NCBI GenBank assembly: GCA_028684915.1
Contig: JAQUEZ010000061.1
Span: 1 to 33,549 of the forward strand
Direction: 5' to 3'
Length of the DNA: 33,549 nucleotides
From: Desulfobulbus sp.
GTDB lineage: Bacteria; Desulfobacterota; Desulfobulbia; Desulfobulbales; Desulfobulbaceae
The stretch's first letter is position 1, and every line of letters begins with the position of its first letter. The notes under the pieces were generated by a model, which saw only the letters and a list, made by a program, of their open reading frames with translations, was not told the DNA's origin and ran no database searches. A program made the position numbers and the translations under genes. Positions 17,521 to 25,041 of the stretch are shown one piece after another.

Positions 17521-18171
17521 TCAGGTGAGGCCGACCACGGCCAAAAGCCGCGGCGCAGCGGAAAAAGGCAGGGTCAATTGGTGCCGCGCACGAATTTGCC
17601 AGATGCCGTCATCAAGACTGTCGATTGCGGCAAGGGACTGATCATGGGCCAGCATCAGCAGCACTCGAGTCTGTGGGGTGAGCAGATGCCGGACCAGGGG
17701 CAGGAAGAGTCCTGGTTCAGCCACAGCTCGACTGGTGATATGGGTAAATCGTCCCTGCCAATCCTGCGCATACGACTCGAGCCGGTCCGCCACCACCTCG
17801 GTGTTGGTCAACCCCAGGGTGCGAACAACGTGACGGAGAAAACTGACCCGTTTCTGCCGCGGCTCAACCAGGGTGAATTGGACCTCGGGAAGCACGCAAG
17901 CCAACACCAAACCGGGAAATCCGGCGCCGGTCCCCACATCTAAAAGGTGTGCACCCGGCCCCTGGACAAGGGGCAACAGGGTGAGCGAGTCGAGAAAATG
18001 ATTTTCGATTATCTGCTGTTCCGGGGTCTCGCGAGCAATGAGATTGACCTTGCGCCGCCACTTGAGCAGCTCACGGAGATAGGCAAGAAGAAGATCCGCA
18101 TCCTTCTTGCCTATCTCCAAGCCGAGTTGCTGCGCCCCCCGAAGGAGCAGGTCGCGATTATTGGTCGCCAA
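17521..18171 (-). CDS. rsmG: 16S rRNA (guanine-527-N7)-methyltransferase RsmG
   Basis: The product methylates N7 of G527 in 16S rRNA using SAM. It has the RsmG hallmarks: helical N-terminal segment with YLRELLKWRRKVNLIA, NHFLDSLTLLPL, SAM loop DVGTGAGFPGLVLA, VEPRQKRVSFLRHV and SRAVAEP. The frame is open to an ATG at 18243, which would overlap hisD by 86 bases with an unconserved-looking N-terminus. The TTG at 18171 gives 216 residues, a 14-base overlap with the hisD end and a GGTGG-like ribosome binding site, so it was preferred; the start remains uncertain. The usual neighbour mnmG is absent here. A standard product of this size is about 205-240 residues. Confidence 0.88.
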   Translation of the reverse strand: MATNNRDLLLRGAQQLGLEIGKKDADLLLAYLRELLKWRRKVNLIARETPEQQIIENHFLDSLTLLPLVQGPGAHLLDVGTGAGFPGLVLACVLPEVQFTLVEPRQKRVSFLRHVVRTLGLTNTEVVADRLESYAQDWQGRFTHITSRAVAEPGLFLPLVRHLLTPQTRVLLMLAHDQSLAAIDSLDDGIWQIRARHQLTLPFSAAPRLLAVVGLT

Positions 18172-19471
18172 GTCGAATCGCCACCGAATTGCCGTGGGCA
18201 GCCAGCCCTTCCAGGGCGGCCAGGCGGCGAATATGTTTGCCATCTGCCTCCAGGGCGGCCTTTGAGTAGGAGATAATCGAACTTTTCTTCAAAAAAGTCT
18301 CAACCCCTAAAGCCGAAGAGATCCGTGCGGTCCCCATGGTCGGCAGGACGTGGTTGGGACCGGCTACATAGTCACCGGCAGCCTCCGGGGTCCAGGGACC
18401 AAGGAAGATCGCACCGGCGTGGCGGATCTTGGGCAACCACTGCCAGGGCTCGACAATCTGCAACTCGAGATGTTCGATGGCGATCTCATTGGCCAGTTCA
18501 ATCGCCTGTTCCAGATCCTCGGCTAGGAGAATCAGCCCCCGCTTCGACAAGGAGGTGCGGGCAATCTCGGCCCGGGGCAATTTGGGCAGCTGTTCAGCCA
18601 GGGCCGCTTTGATCCCGTCAACCAGGGACGCGCTGGTGGTGATAACAATGGCCAGAGCCTGGGGATCATGTTCGGCCTGGGCGAGCATGTCGGCGGCAAC
18701 AAAGGCGGGATCGGCACTCTCGTCGGCCACAATCAACACTTCGCTTGGCCCGGCGATCATATCGATCCGCACCCGGCCCATGACCTGGCGCTTGGCTTCA
18801 GCCACGTACTGGTTTCCCGGGCCGACGATCACATCCACGCCCGGAATGGACTCGGTACCAAAAGCCAAGGCCGCAATGGCCCAGGCAGACCCCACCTTGT
18901 AGACCTCGTCGATACCAATTTCCCGGGCCGCAACCAACAACACCGGACTGACCTTGCCCTCAGGATTGGGCGGGGTCACCATCACCCGCTTGGTGACACC
19001 TGCAATCTGTGCCGGGATGCCATTCATCAAGACAGACGAAACCAACGGGGTGGAACCTTCCTTGCCACCGGGAACATAGAGTCCGGCGCTGTCGACCGGA
19101 CGGACCAGACGACCGGTGATGGTGCCGTCCTCCCGGGTGAGCATCCACGAATCCTCCAGCTCGCGTTCGTGAAAACGACGAATACGCTCGGCGGCCAGTT
19201 TAAGGGTGTCACGAAAATCGCCATCCACTGCTCGCTCTGCCTGGGCAAACTCTTCCGGGCTGACCCGCAGCTGCGCAATGCTCATGACCGGGCAGTCAAA
19301 GCGGCGGCAGTAGTCCACCAGGGCCGCATCGCCCTCCTGGCGAACCCGCGCCAGAATTTCGCTCACCGTTTTGCAGCAGCCGGAGTCACTCTCCTCACTA
19401 AAACGGTTGCGCAGAGCCGCCTGGCACTGCTTCCCCTCGGGGGTATTGATCGTTATTGTCTTTACATCCAT
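18158..19471 (-). CDS. hisD: Histidinol dehydrogenase
   Basis: The 437-residue zinc enzyme performs the last two oxidations of histidine synthesis (histidinol to histidine, NAD-linked). Conserved parts: LYVPGGKEGSTPLVSSVLMN, VGPGNQYVAEAK, IAGPSEVLIVAD, the zinc ligands Q265 and H268 in MLAQAEHDP, GDYVAGPNHVLPT and the C-terminal LAAHGNSV histidine. An AGAGGAAAACGAAGCA leader with AGAGGA lies before the ATG at 19471; the frame continues ten codons further upstream but without family support. It overlaps rsmG at its 3' end. It is separated from the other his genes. Confidence 0.96.
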   Translation of the reverse strand: MDVKTITINTPEGKQCQAALRNRFSEESDSGCCKTVSEILARVRQEGDAALVDYCRRFDCPVMSIAQLRVSPEEFAQAERAVDGDFRDTLKLAAERIRRFHERELEDSWMLTREDGTITGRLVRPVDSAGLYVPGGKEGSTPLVSSVLMNGIPAQIAGVTKRVMVTPPNPEGKVSPVLLVAAREIGIDEVYKVGSAWAIAALAFGTESIPGVDVIVGPGNQYVAEAKRQVMGRVRIDMIAGPSEVLIVADESADPAFVAADMLAQAEHDPQALAIVITTSASLVDGIKAALAEQLPKLPRAEIARTSLSKRGLILLAEDLEQAIELANEIAIEHLELQIVEPWQWLPKIRHAGAIFLGPWTPEAAGDYVAGPNHVLPTMGTARISSALGVETFLKKSSIISYSKAALEADGKHIRRLAALEGLAAHGNSVAIRLGDQ

Positions 19472-19586
19472 TGCTTCGTTTTCCTCTTTGCAAACAACCA
19501 CCGGAATCCGGTCTGAAAAAGCCGTTTTTTTAGCATGAAAGCAGGGGCGGTGTCAATGCACCCGCAGAAAAATCCATGGAAAAGGC

Positions 19587-21470
19587 TCATCCGCCGTGGC
19601 GGTGGAACCAACGCTCCACTTCCTGAGCGGTAAAGGTCTTGATCACCGGCCGCCCATGCGGACAGTGAGAAAAGACATCACTGGCCTCCATCTGAACCAG
19701 GAGTTTAAGCATTTCTTCGGGTTGCAGGCGGTTTCCGGCCTTGATCGCCGCCTTGCAGGCCATCGAGGCCAACAGGTCATCTACCACCTGAACAAGCGGA
19801 CGCCGTCCCTCTTCCTTCGTGGCCCCTCGCAGGCCATCGAGGACCTCCCTAAGTAGGCTGCCGGGATCTTCCTGACGAATCAATGCAGGGACAGTCTTGA
19901 TCACATAGGTGGCCTCGCCGAAATGTTCGGCCTCCAGGCCAAGGGCGGCCACGGTTTGTTCGTGGTGCTCCATGGTCTCCAGCTGAACGGGGGTCAGTTC
20001 GATCGTAGCCGGAAAGAGCAGGGCCTGACGGGGGATGCGGGCGGCTCGATAGCCAGCAAGCAACTGCCCATAGAGAAGGCGCTCGTGGGCGGCATGCTGA
20101 TCAATAACAATCAGCTCCCCATCCTTTTCGCACAGTAGGTACAGGGAGAAAAGCTGGCCGATCAGATGCAAACCGGAGAAACCAGCCTCCTCGATGTCCT
20201 GATCTGTATCAACAGGCGGCGCGGCAGTGGGATATACCGGTGGCGCATCCTGGATTTCCTCGACCTCTGGCGCCACTACCGGTTGTCTCGGCAGCGTGGT
20301 CTTGGGCTGAACCGGCAACCGTGCTTGTTGAGGCGCCGGTTCAGCGGTCATCACTGCCGGCTGATCGTCGACCGTAGCAAGGACCTGCGGTACGGGAGTG
20401 GTCTTATCCAACCAAAGCTTGACCGCCTCGATTTTCCGTGGTTCAGGCAGGCTAAAAAGGCTGGTGCGCAGGGTTTCCTGATGGCTCCCCAGAGCCCGGC
20501 GAACCTCAGCGGCTATGTACCGGTGCACCGCCTCCCCCTTGCGGAAACGAATCTCACGCTTGGCCGGATGGACATTGACATCCACCTGATCCGGGGCGAT
20601 GGTAATGAGCAGGGTGCCGGCAGCCTGATACCCCTTCATAAGAAAACCCTGCATTCCCTCGGCCACTGCATGACGAATCATCGCATCCTGGACGGGTCGA
20701 TCATTGACAAGAATCCGTAGCCGGGCCGTGGAAGCTGGAGCCGTTTCCGGTAAAAGCAAATAGCCTTCTAGACCAAGGCCTTCTTCCCCATCTGCCTCGG
20801 TATTGAGCCGGAGGAGCTTCCCTCGATATCGAAAGACCTCGCGGACCCGCTGTTCCAGATCGGCTCCCGGCAGGTACTCGAGACTCACCCGGCCATCAAC
20901 ATGCAGGGTAAAGCCGACATGGGGATGGGCCAGGGCCTGATTCTTGACCACCTCCTCGATATGGTGCATCTCGGTACGGGCGGATTTGAGAAATTTCTTG
21001 CGCGCGGGCATGTTGCCGAACAGATGGCGAATCTCAATCACTGTTCCGCGGCTGCACCCATGCTCGTGCACCGCCTGCAGGCTGCCGTAGCGAATTTCTG
21101 CCCGGGTACCCAACTCCTGGTGCTGAGGTCTGGAGGCAATGGTCATCCAGGAAACCGAGGCAATACTGGGGATAGCCTCACCGCGAAAGCCCAGAGTGGC
21201 GATGGCTGTCAGTTGCGACTCATTCTGAATCTTGGAAGTAGCATGGCGCTCGATTGAAAGCAGGACGTCGTCGCCATCCATGCCCTCACCGTTGTCGGCG
21301 ATGCGGAGCAGGCGGGAACCACTGGCTTCAACCTGGATATCGATCCGGTCGGCACCGGCATCGAGACTGTTTTCCACCAGTTCCTTAACCACAGAGGCAG
21401 GGCGTTCCACCACCTCGCCGGCGGCAATCTGGTTGGCCAGTTGTTCGGAAAGAATGCGTATTCGAGACAA
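19587..21470 (-). CDS. mutL: DNA mismatch repair protein MutL
   Basis: The 627-residue protein links MutS mismatch recognition to strand processing. The N-terminal GHKL ATPase is complete: QIAAGEVVERPASVVKELVENSLDAGA, DNGEGM, TLGFRGEAIPSIASVS. A proline-rich linker (about 345-430) precedes the dimerisation domain, which has DQHAAHERLLYG at 457-468, ACKAAIKAGNRLQPEEM, and CPHGRP at 603-608. The endonuclease motif is DQHA-x2-E-x4-E; here the last Glu is Gly468, while the other metal-site motifs remain. The start is a TTG at 21470, with no clear ribosome binding site and no in-frame ATG upstream before a stop. It is first in the minus-strand run and divergent from a PBP gene. Confidence 0.95.
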   Translation of the reverse strand: MSRIRILSEQLANQIAAGEVVERPASVVKELVENSLDAGADRIDIQVEASGSRLLRIADNGEGMDGDDVLLSIERHATSKIQNESQLTAIATLGFRGEAIPSIASVSWMTIASRPQHQELGTRAEIRYGSLQAVHEHGCSRGTVIEIRHLFGNMPARKKFLKSARTEMHHIEEVVKNQALAHPHVGFTLHVDGRVSLEYLPGADLEQRVREVFRYRGKLLRLNTEADGEEGLGLEGYLLLPETAPASTARLRILVNDRPVQDAMIRHAVAEGMQGFLMKGYQAAGTLLITIAPDQVDVNVHPAKREIRFRKGEAVHRYIAAEVRRALGSHQETLRTSLFSLPEPRKIEAVKLWLDKTTPVPQVLATVDDQPAVMTAEPAPQQARLPVQPKTTLPRQPVVAPEVEEIQDAPPVYPTAAPPVDTDQDIEEAGFSGLHLIGQLFSLYLLCEKDGELIVIDQHAAHERLLYGQLLAGYRAARIPRQALLFPATIELTPVQLETMEHHEQTVAALGLEAEHFGEATYVIKTVPALIRQEDPGSLLREVLDGLRGATKEEGRRPLVQVVDDLLASMACKAAIKAGNRLQPEEMLKLLVQMEASDVFSHCPHGRPVIKTFTAQEVERWFHRHGG

Positions 21471-21519
21471 GGGCAGTTGGAGGGGTTGGGGTTTACCGAT
21501 GCTGAATTCCTGAAATCAT

Positions 21520-21552
21520 GGTAACAACGAGCAAGCAACTCTAATTGTTACC
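21520..21552. promoter_or_regulatory. Inverted repeat between mutL and the PBP gene, candidate operator
   Basis: GGTAACAA (21520-21527) and TTGTTACC (21545-21552) are perfect inverted repeats 17 bases apart in the 74-base divergent gap. The spacing suits a dimeric regulator or a hairpin. The right arm covers the first TTG of the PBP reading frame, arguing that translation begins further downstream. Confidence 0.4.
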
Positions 21553-23431
21553 CCACGAGCAACACTACAGCGTCTTTATTCACTTGTCCACCCTAGCAAC
21601 GAACCAACCCGAACAGACCGCTGAACCGCCGCCCTTTCGCGGCAGGACCCTGGACCAGCACCATCTGACCAAGCTGCTGCTGGTGATCGCCGGGACTCTG
21701 ACCCTGCTAATCGGAACGGCGTTGGCCTGGTTTTCCGCGCTACCCGATATCCGTTCAATCAACGATTATCACCCCCAGGTGGCCACCCTGATCCTGGACC
21801 GAAAATATCAACCGATCGACGCTATCGGCAGAGAATTTCGCATTCTCATCCCCTATGAAGAATTCCCCCCCCTGCTGCCCAAGGCCTTTGTCGCTGCCGA
21901 GGACAGCCGTTTCTGGGAACACGACGGCCTGGATATCTGGTCAATTGTTCGTGCCGCCTTTAACAACATTCGTTCCGGCCGCCGCAGCCAGGGTGGCTCG
22001 ACCATCACCCAGCAGGTTACCCGCGCCCTGCTCCTCTCCCGAGAAAAGAGCTATACCCGCAAGTTGGCCGAAGCGATTCTCTCCTATCGTCTGGAGCACA
22101 TGCTGAGCAAGGAGGAGATCCTCACTATCTACCTCAACGAGATCTACCTCGGCGAAGGGGCCTATGGGGTGGAGGCTGCGTCCCGGACGTACTTCGGTAA
22201 ACATGCCCGCGACTTAAATCTTGGCGAAGTCGCCCTGCTGGCCGGCCTGCCGCAATCACCGTCCAACTACTCGCCCTTGCGTCAACCGGAGGCGGCAAGA
22301 AATCGGCAACGCTACGTGCTCAACCGCATGGCCGAAGACGGGATCATCGACAATGAGTCCGCTCGCCACGCCTTTGACCAAGGCCTGCAACTGGCAGGCA
22401 ACTGGCGCAAGTCGATCAACGGCTACTTTGGCCTCTATATCCGCAGCCAACTCCTTGGCACCTACAGCGAACAGGATCTATTTCAAAAGGGGCTGAGTGT
22501 AGCCACCACCGTGGATTCGCGCCTGCAGGAATTTGCGGCCAAAGCCATCCAAGCCGGGGTGACCCGGGTGGCCATGCGCCACCTTGATACACCTCCACCC
22601 CAGGGGGCGTTGGTGGCCATCGACAGCAGGAGCGGTCATGTGCTGGCCATGATTGGGGGTGCCGATTTCACTGAAAATCAATTCAACCGAGCCGTACAGG
22701 CTAACCGCCAACCCGGATCCGCTTTTAAACCCATTGTCTACGCTGCGGCTTTGGAACAGGGGGTGGTGCCATCCACCCGCTACAACGACGCCCCCATCTC
22801 ACTGGACAGCGGCGGTAAACATCCCTGGAGGCCGCATAATTTCATGAACAAATATCGAGGTCCCATCCCTCTTGGCGAGGCGCTGGTGCAATCAAGCAAC
22901 GTGATCGCCGTGCGCCTGCTGCAACAGATCGGTGTGGATGCGGCATCGCGCATGGCTAAAAAATTGGGTATCAACGCACCGCTTGCGGATAATCTCACCT
23001 TGGCTTTAGGGGCTTCCCCGGTTTCGTTACTGGAGTTGACCTCTGCCTACACCTGTTTTGCCAACCAGGGCATCTATCCACCGCCGGTGGCCATCACCCG
23101 CGTGCGCGAGCAGGATGGAACAATCAGAATCTGGCCCAGAGAATCCGCCCTTCGGGTGGTCTCAGATTATACCGCTGCCTGGATGCAGGAGGCCATGCGC
23201 CAGGTGGTGCAGCGAGGAACAGGCAAAAATGCCTTCGGAGTACCTGGCGCGGTGGGCAAGACCGGCACCACGGATAATAACATAGACGCTTGGTTTATCG
23301 GCTCCGCGCGGGGCCTAACCGCCGGGGTCTGGTTTGGTCACGATCGTGACACCACCCTTGGCACAGGCGAAACCGGGGGGAAGGCCGCGGCTCCATCCTG
23401 GAAACACTTTATGCAACAAGCTCTCAACTAA
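21545..23431 (+). CDS. Class A penicillin-binding protein (PBP1A-type glycosyltransferase/transpeptidase)
   Basis: The product polymerises and cross-links peptidoglycan at the inner membrane. Counting from the TTG at 21545 it has 628 residues: cytoplasmic tail, membrane anchor at about 44-63, glycosyltransferase GT51 domain with catalytic Glu119 in AAEDSRFWEHDG and QGGSTITQQV (149-158), then the transpeptidase with Ser392 in PGSAFKP, SSN at 450-452 and KTGTT near 572. It is shorter than E. coli PBP1A and lacks room for an OB-domain insertion, closer to PBP1C/short PBP1A forms. No ATG is available at the N-terminus; the 21545 TTG falls inside an inverted repeat, and the TTG at 21587 is an alternative. 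The start is therefore unsure; the function is not. It is divergent from mutL. Confidence 0.9.
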   Translation: MLPHEQHYSVFIHLSTLATNQPEQTAEPPPFRGRTLDQHHLTKLLLVIAGTLTLLIGTALAWFSALPDIRSINDYHPQVATLILDRKYQPIDAIGREFRILIPYEEFPPLLPKAFVAAEDSRFWEHDGLDIWSIVRAAFNNIRSGRRSQGGSTITQQVTRALLLSREKSYTRKLAEAILSYRLEHMLSKEEILTIYLNEIYLGEGAYGVEAASRTYFGKHARDLNLGEVALLAGLPQSPSNYSPLRQPEAARNRQRYVLNRMAEDGIIDNESARHAFDQGLQLAGNWRKSINGYFGLYIRSQLLGTYSEQDLFQKGLSVATTVDSRLQEFAAKAIQAGVTRVAMRHLDTPPPQGALVAIDSRSGHVLAMIGGADFTENQFNRAVQANRQPGSAFKPIVYAAALEQGVVPSTRYNDAPISLDSGGKHPWRPHNFMNKYRGPIPLGEALVQSSNVIAVRLLQQIGVDAASRMAKKLGINAPLADNLTLALGASPVSLLELTSAYTCFANQGIYPPPVAITRVREQDGTIRIWPRESALRVVSDYTAAWMQEAMRQVVQRGTGKNAFGVPGAVGKTGTTDNNIDAWFIGSARGLTAGVWFGHDRDTTLGTGETGGKAAAPSWKHFMQQALN

Positions 23432-23491
23432 GGGCCGGGGAAAGAAAAAAGTATTCGAATAATGCGCCAAATTTCGGTTCTGATACAAGGC

Positions 23492-23508
23492 GCTTCAGCT
23501 GTTGAAGC
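23492..23508. other. Small hairpin in the PBP to cysteine-rich gene gap
   Basis: GCTTCA (23492-23497) pairs with TGAAGC (23503-23508) around a five-base loop, and GCGCC/GGCGC pairs just outside it. No T-tract follows. The rest of 23432-23578 shows only a run of ten or more T bases near 23540. Confidence 0.3.
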
Positions 23509-23578
23509 AACACCGTAGCGGGGCCGCAATAGATCGATTTTTTTTTTTACGCCGCCATCAACTATTTTCGAGTCCATC

Positions 23579-24106
23579 ATGTATTCAAGCAAGCGTTTTC
23601 AGATTTGGTACAACAGTAACCCGGAAGACAAACTCTCCCAGGCAAAGCTCCTTCAAGAGTATATACAACACAAGCAGATGGTTGATACCTCCCTGCATAA
23701 AGAGTTAGAACTGTTGCGCAACGGATGTCACGCTCTGGGCACCCAGATGACAACCATGGACTTGGGCAGACTCTGCAGCCTTTGCGCCGCGCGCCCGGGT
23801 GGTGGCTGCTGCAGTGCTTATATGGCTGACAATACCGACAGCATTCAGATCTTGATCAACCTTTTGCTCGGAAAAGAGATTTATCAACGGGAGCCTGCAG
23901 ATCACGATTGCTGCTTTCTTGGGCCGAGCGGATGTCTGTTCATGGCAAAGCCGATTTTCTGCCTTAATTACAACTGTAGCCATATTGCGACCGGCTCGGG
24001 ATCAACGGAGCTAGCGTTGCTGGAACAACGTGCCGCCACCGTTCTTAGCCAACAGACACGAATCGAATCCATCCTGCTTGAGCGGCTGCGGCATTGCAGC
24101 GAATAA
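23579..24106 (+). CDS. Cysteine-rich protein, possible metal or Fe-S cluster binder
   Basis: The 175-residue soluble protein is not recognised with confidence. It contains eleven cysteines arranged as C66-x2-C69-x7-C77-C78, then C111-C112-x6-C119-x8-C128-x4-C133, in the segments LCSLCAARPGGGCC and DCCFLGPSGCLFMAKPIFCLNYNC. This resembles the general layout of YkgJ/CxxCxxCC zinc- or iron-chelating domains. The flanks (1-60 and 140-175) look helical. There is no signal peptide, so it is probably cytosolic. ogt starts 16 bases after its stop with its own ribosome binding site, so the two are likely co-transcribed. The ATG at 23579 has no clear ribosome binding site. Confidence 0.7.
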   Translation: MYSSKRFQIWYNSNPEDKLSQAKLLQEYIQHKQMVDTSLHKELELLRNGCHALGTQMTTMDLGRLCSLCAARPGGGCCSAYMADNTDSIQILINLLLGKEIYQREPADHDCCFLGPSGCLFMAKPIFCLNYNCSHIATGSGSTELALLEQRAATVLSQQTRIESILLERLRHCSE

Positions 24107-24122
24107 CGAGGAGAAAAGAGCC

Positions 24123-24620
24123 ATGGAAGCTTTTGTCACCCTCCCCACGCCTCTCGGGGAGTTCACCCTTGCAGCCAATAACAACGGAATCTGCGCAATC
24201 CACCTGCCCACCTCGATGAAAGCCCTCCCCTTTTCTCCGGGATCACAACTTGCCCTTGATCCCCCCCCCCTGCTCACCGAGGCCTGCCGACAGTTACACG
24301 CCTATCTCAAGGGAGAACTAGAGGTGTTCGACCTTCCGCTTTCCCTGCAGGGCACCCCCTTCCAAAAGCAGGTCTGGCAGGAATTGCTCACTATCCCCTA
24401 TGGACAAACCCGCACCTATGGTGAGTTGGCTCAACGCCTCGGGGGGCGGGGTAAGGCCAGGGCCGTAGGCGGCGCCGCCCATGCCAATCCCATAGCTATC
24501 GTCATTCCATGCCATCGACTCATTGGGGCCGGCGGGAAACTCACCGGGTTCGGTGGTGGGTTGCCCATGAAACAGACTTTGCTTGATTTAGAACAAAACA
24601 ACCTTGGCTGGGCAAAATAA
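24123..24620 (+). CDS. ogt: Methylated-DNA-protein cysteine methyltransferase
   Basis: The 165-residue protein is a suicide repair enzyme that moves an alkyl group from O6-alkylguanine (and O4-alkylthymine) in DNA to its own Cys130. Motifs: TPFQKQVWQELLTIPYGQTRTYGELA (helix-turn-helix and Tyr switch, about 78-103), ARAVGGAAHANPIAIVIPCHRLIG with the PCHR active site at 129-132, and the C-terminal GGLPMKQTLLDLE. There is no Ada-type regulatory domain. A GAGGAGA ribosome binding site before the ATG at 24123 decides the start; the frame is open for 31 codons upstream but overlaps the preceding gene. It is coupled to the cysteine-rich gene. Confidence 0.94.
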   Translation: MEAFVTLPTPLGEFTLAANNNGICAIHLPTSMKALPFSPGSQLALDPPPLLTEACRQLHAYLKGELEVFDLPLSLQGTPFQKQVWQELLTIPYGQTRTYGELAQRLGGRGKARAVGGAAHANPIAIVIPCHRLIGAGGKLTGFGGGLPMKQTLLDLEQNNLGWAK

Positions 24621-24683
24621 AACGCGTATTTTTCAGATAAATAGGCTAGATAGGGGGAAAATAATTTCCAGGGAGGAACTTGA

Positions 24684-24956
24684 ATGGTCGACATTATTAT
24701 CGGCTCGATTGAGCCAATAACGCCTTCCACCCAGCAGCTAAAACCCGACGGAACTCCAGTGGAGGCAGAACTGCTGCATATCCGGGAACCACGTCAACGG
24801 GTCATCGGTCCCCTAGGGCAGGAACGACGAAGACAACCCCGCCAAGACCCGCAAAGAGGCCGGGTTATCACCTTGCTTATCCCTAACGGCACCTCTTTGC
24901 CCAAAGATCTGGATATCAGAAAATACAAGGTGTTGTTGCGCTTCATGAAAAAATAG
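24684..24956 (+). CDS. Small uncharacterised protein (90 residues)
   Basis: A GGGAGGAAC ribosome binding site at proper distance from the ATG, and an intrinsic terminator starting directly after the stop, show that this is a real gene. The product is not recognised. It begins MVDIIIGSIEPITPSTQQ, has a basic, glutamine- and arginine-rich middle (about 45-60: GQERRRQPRQDPQRGR) and ends with a beta-like stretch VITLLIPNG and KYKVLLRFMKK. There is no signal peptide or membrane helix. The N-terminus repeats the theme of a short beta strand followed by a disordered region. It follows ogt by 63 bases and may share its transcript. Confidence 0.65.
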   Translation: MVDIIIGSIEPITPSTQQLKPDGTPVEAELLHIREPRQRVIGPLGQERRRQPRQDPQRGRVITLLIPNGTSLPKDLDIRKYKVLLRFMKK

Positions 24957-25007
24957 CCCCAAGAAAAAGCCCTAGGCAGGATTGCTGCCGGAGGCTTTTT
25001 CTTGGGG
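24957..25007. terminator. Strong bidirectional intrinsic terminator
   Basis: CCCCAAGAAAAAGCC (24957-24971) pairs perfectly with GGCTTTTTCTTGGGG (24993-25007), with an inner GGCAG/CTGCC stem. It begins on the base after the stop of the 90-residue gene and also serves lapD, which converges from the right. Confidence 0.92.
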
Positions 25008-25041
25008 GCAACCGAACGATAAAGTCCTCGGGCAAGAAGAC

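Noticed and set aside
18172..18243. Longer rsmG form starting at the ATG at 18243
   Set aside because: It would overlap hisD by 86 bases and adds an N-terminus with no family resemblance; the TTG at 18171 fits better, though this is not certain.
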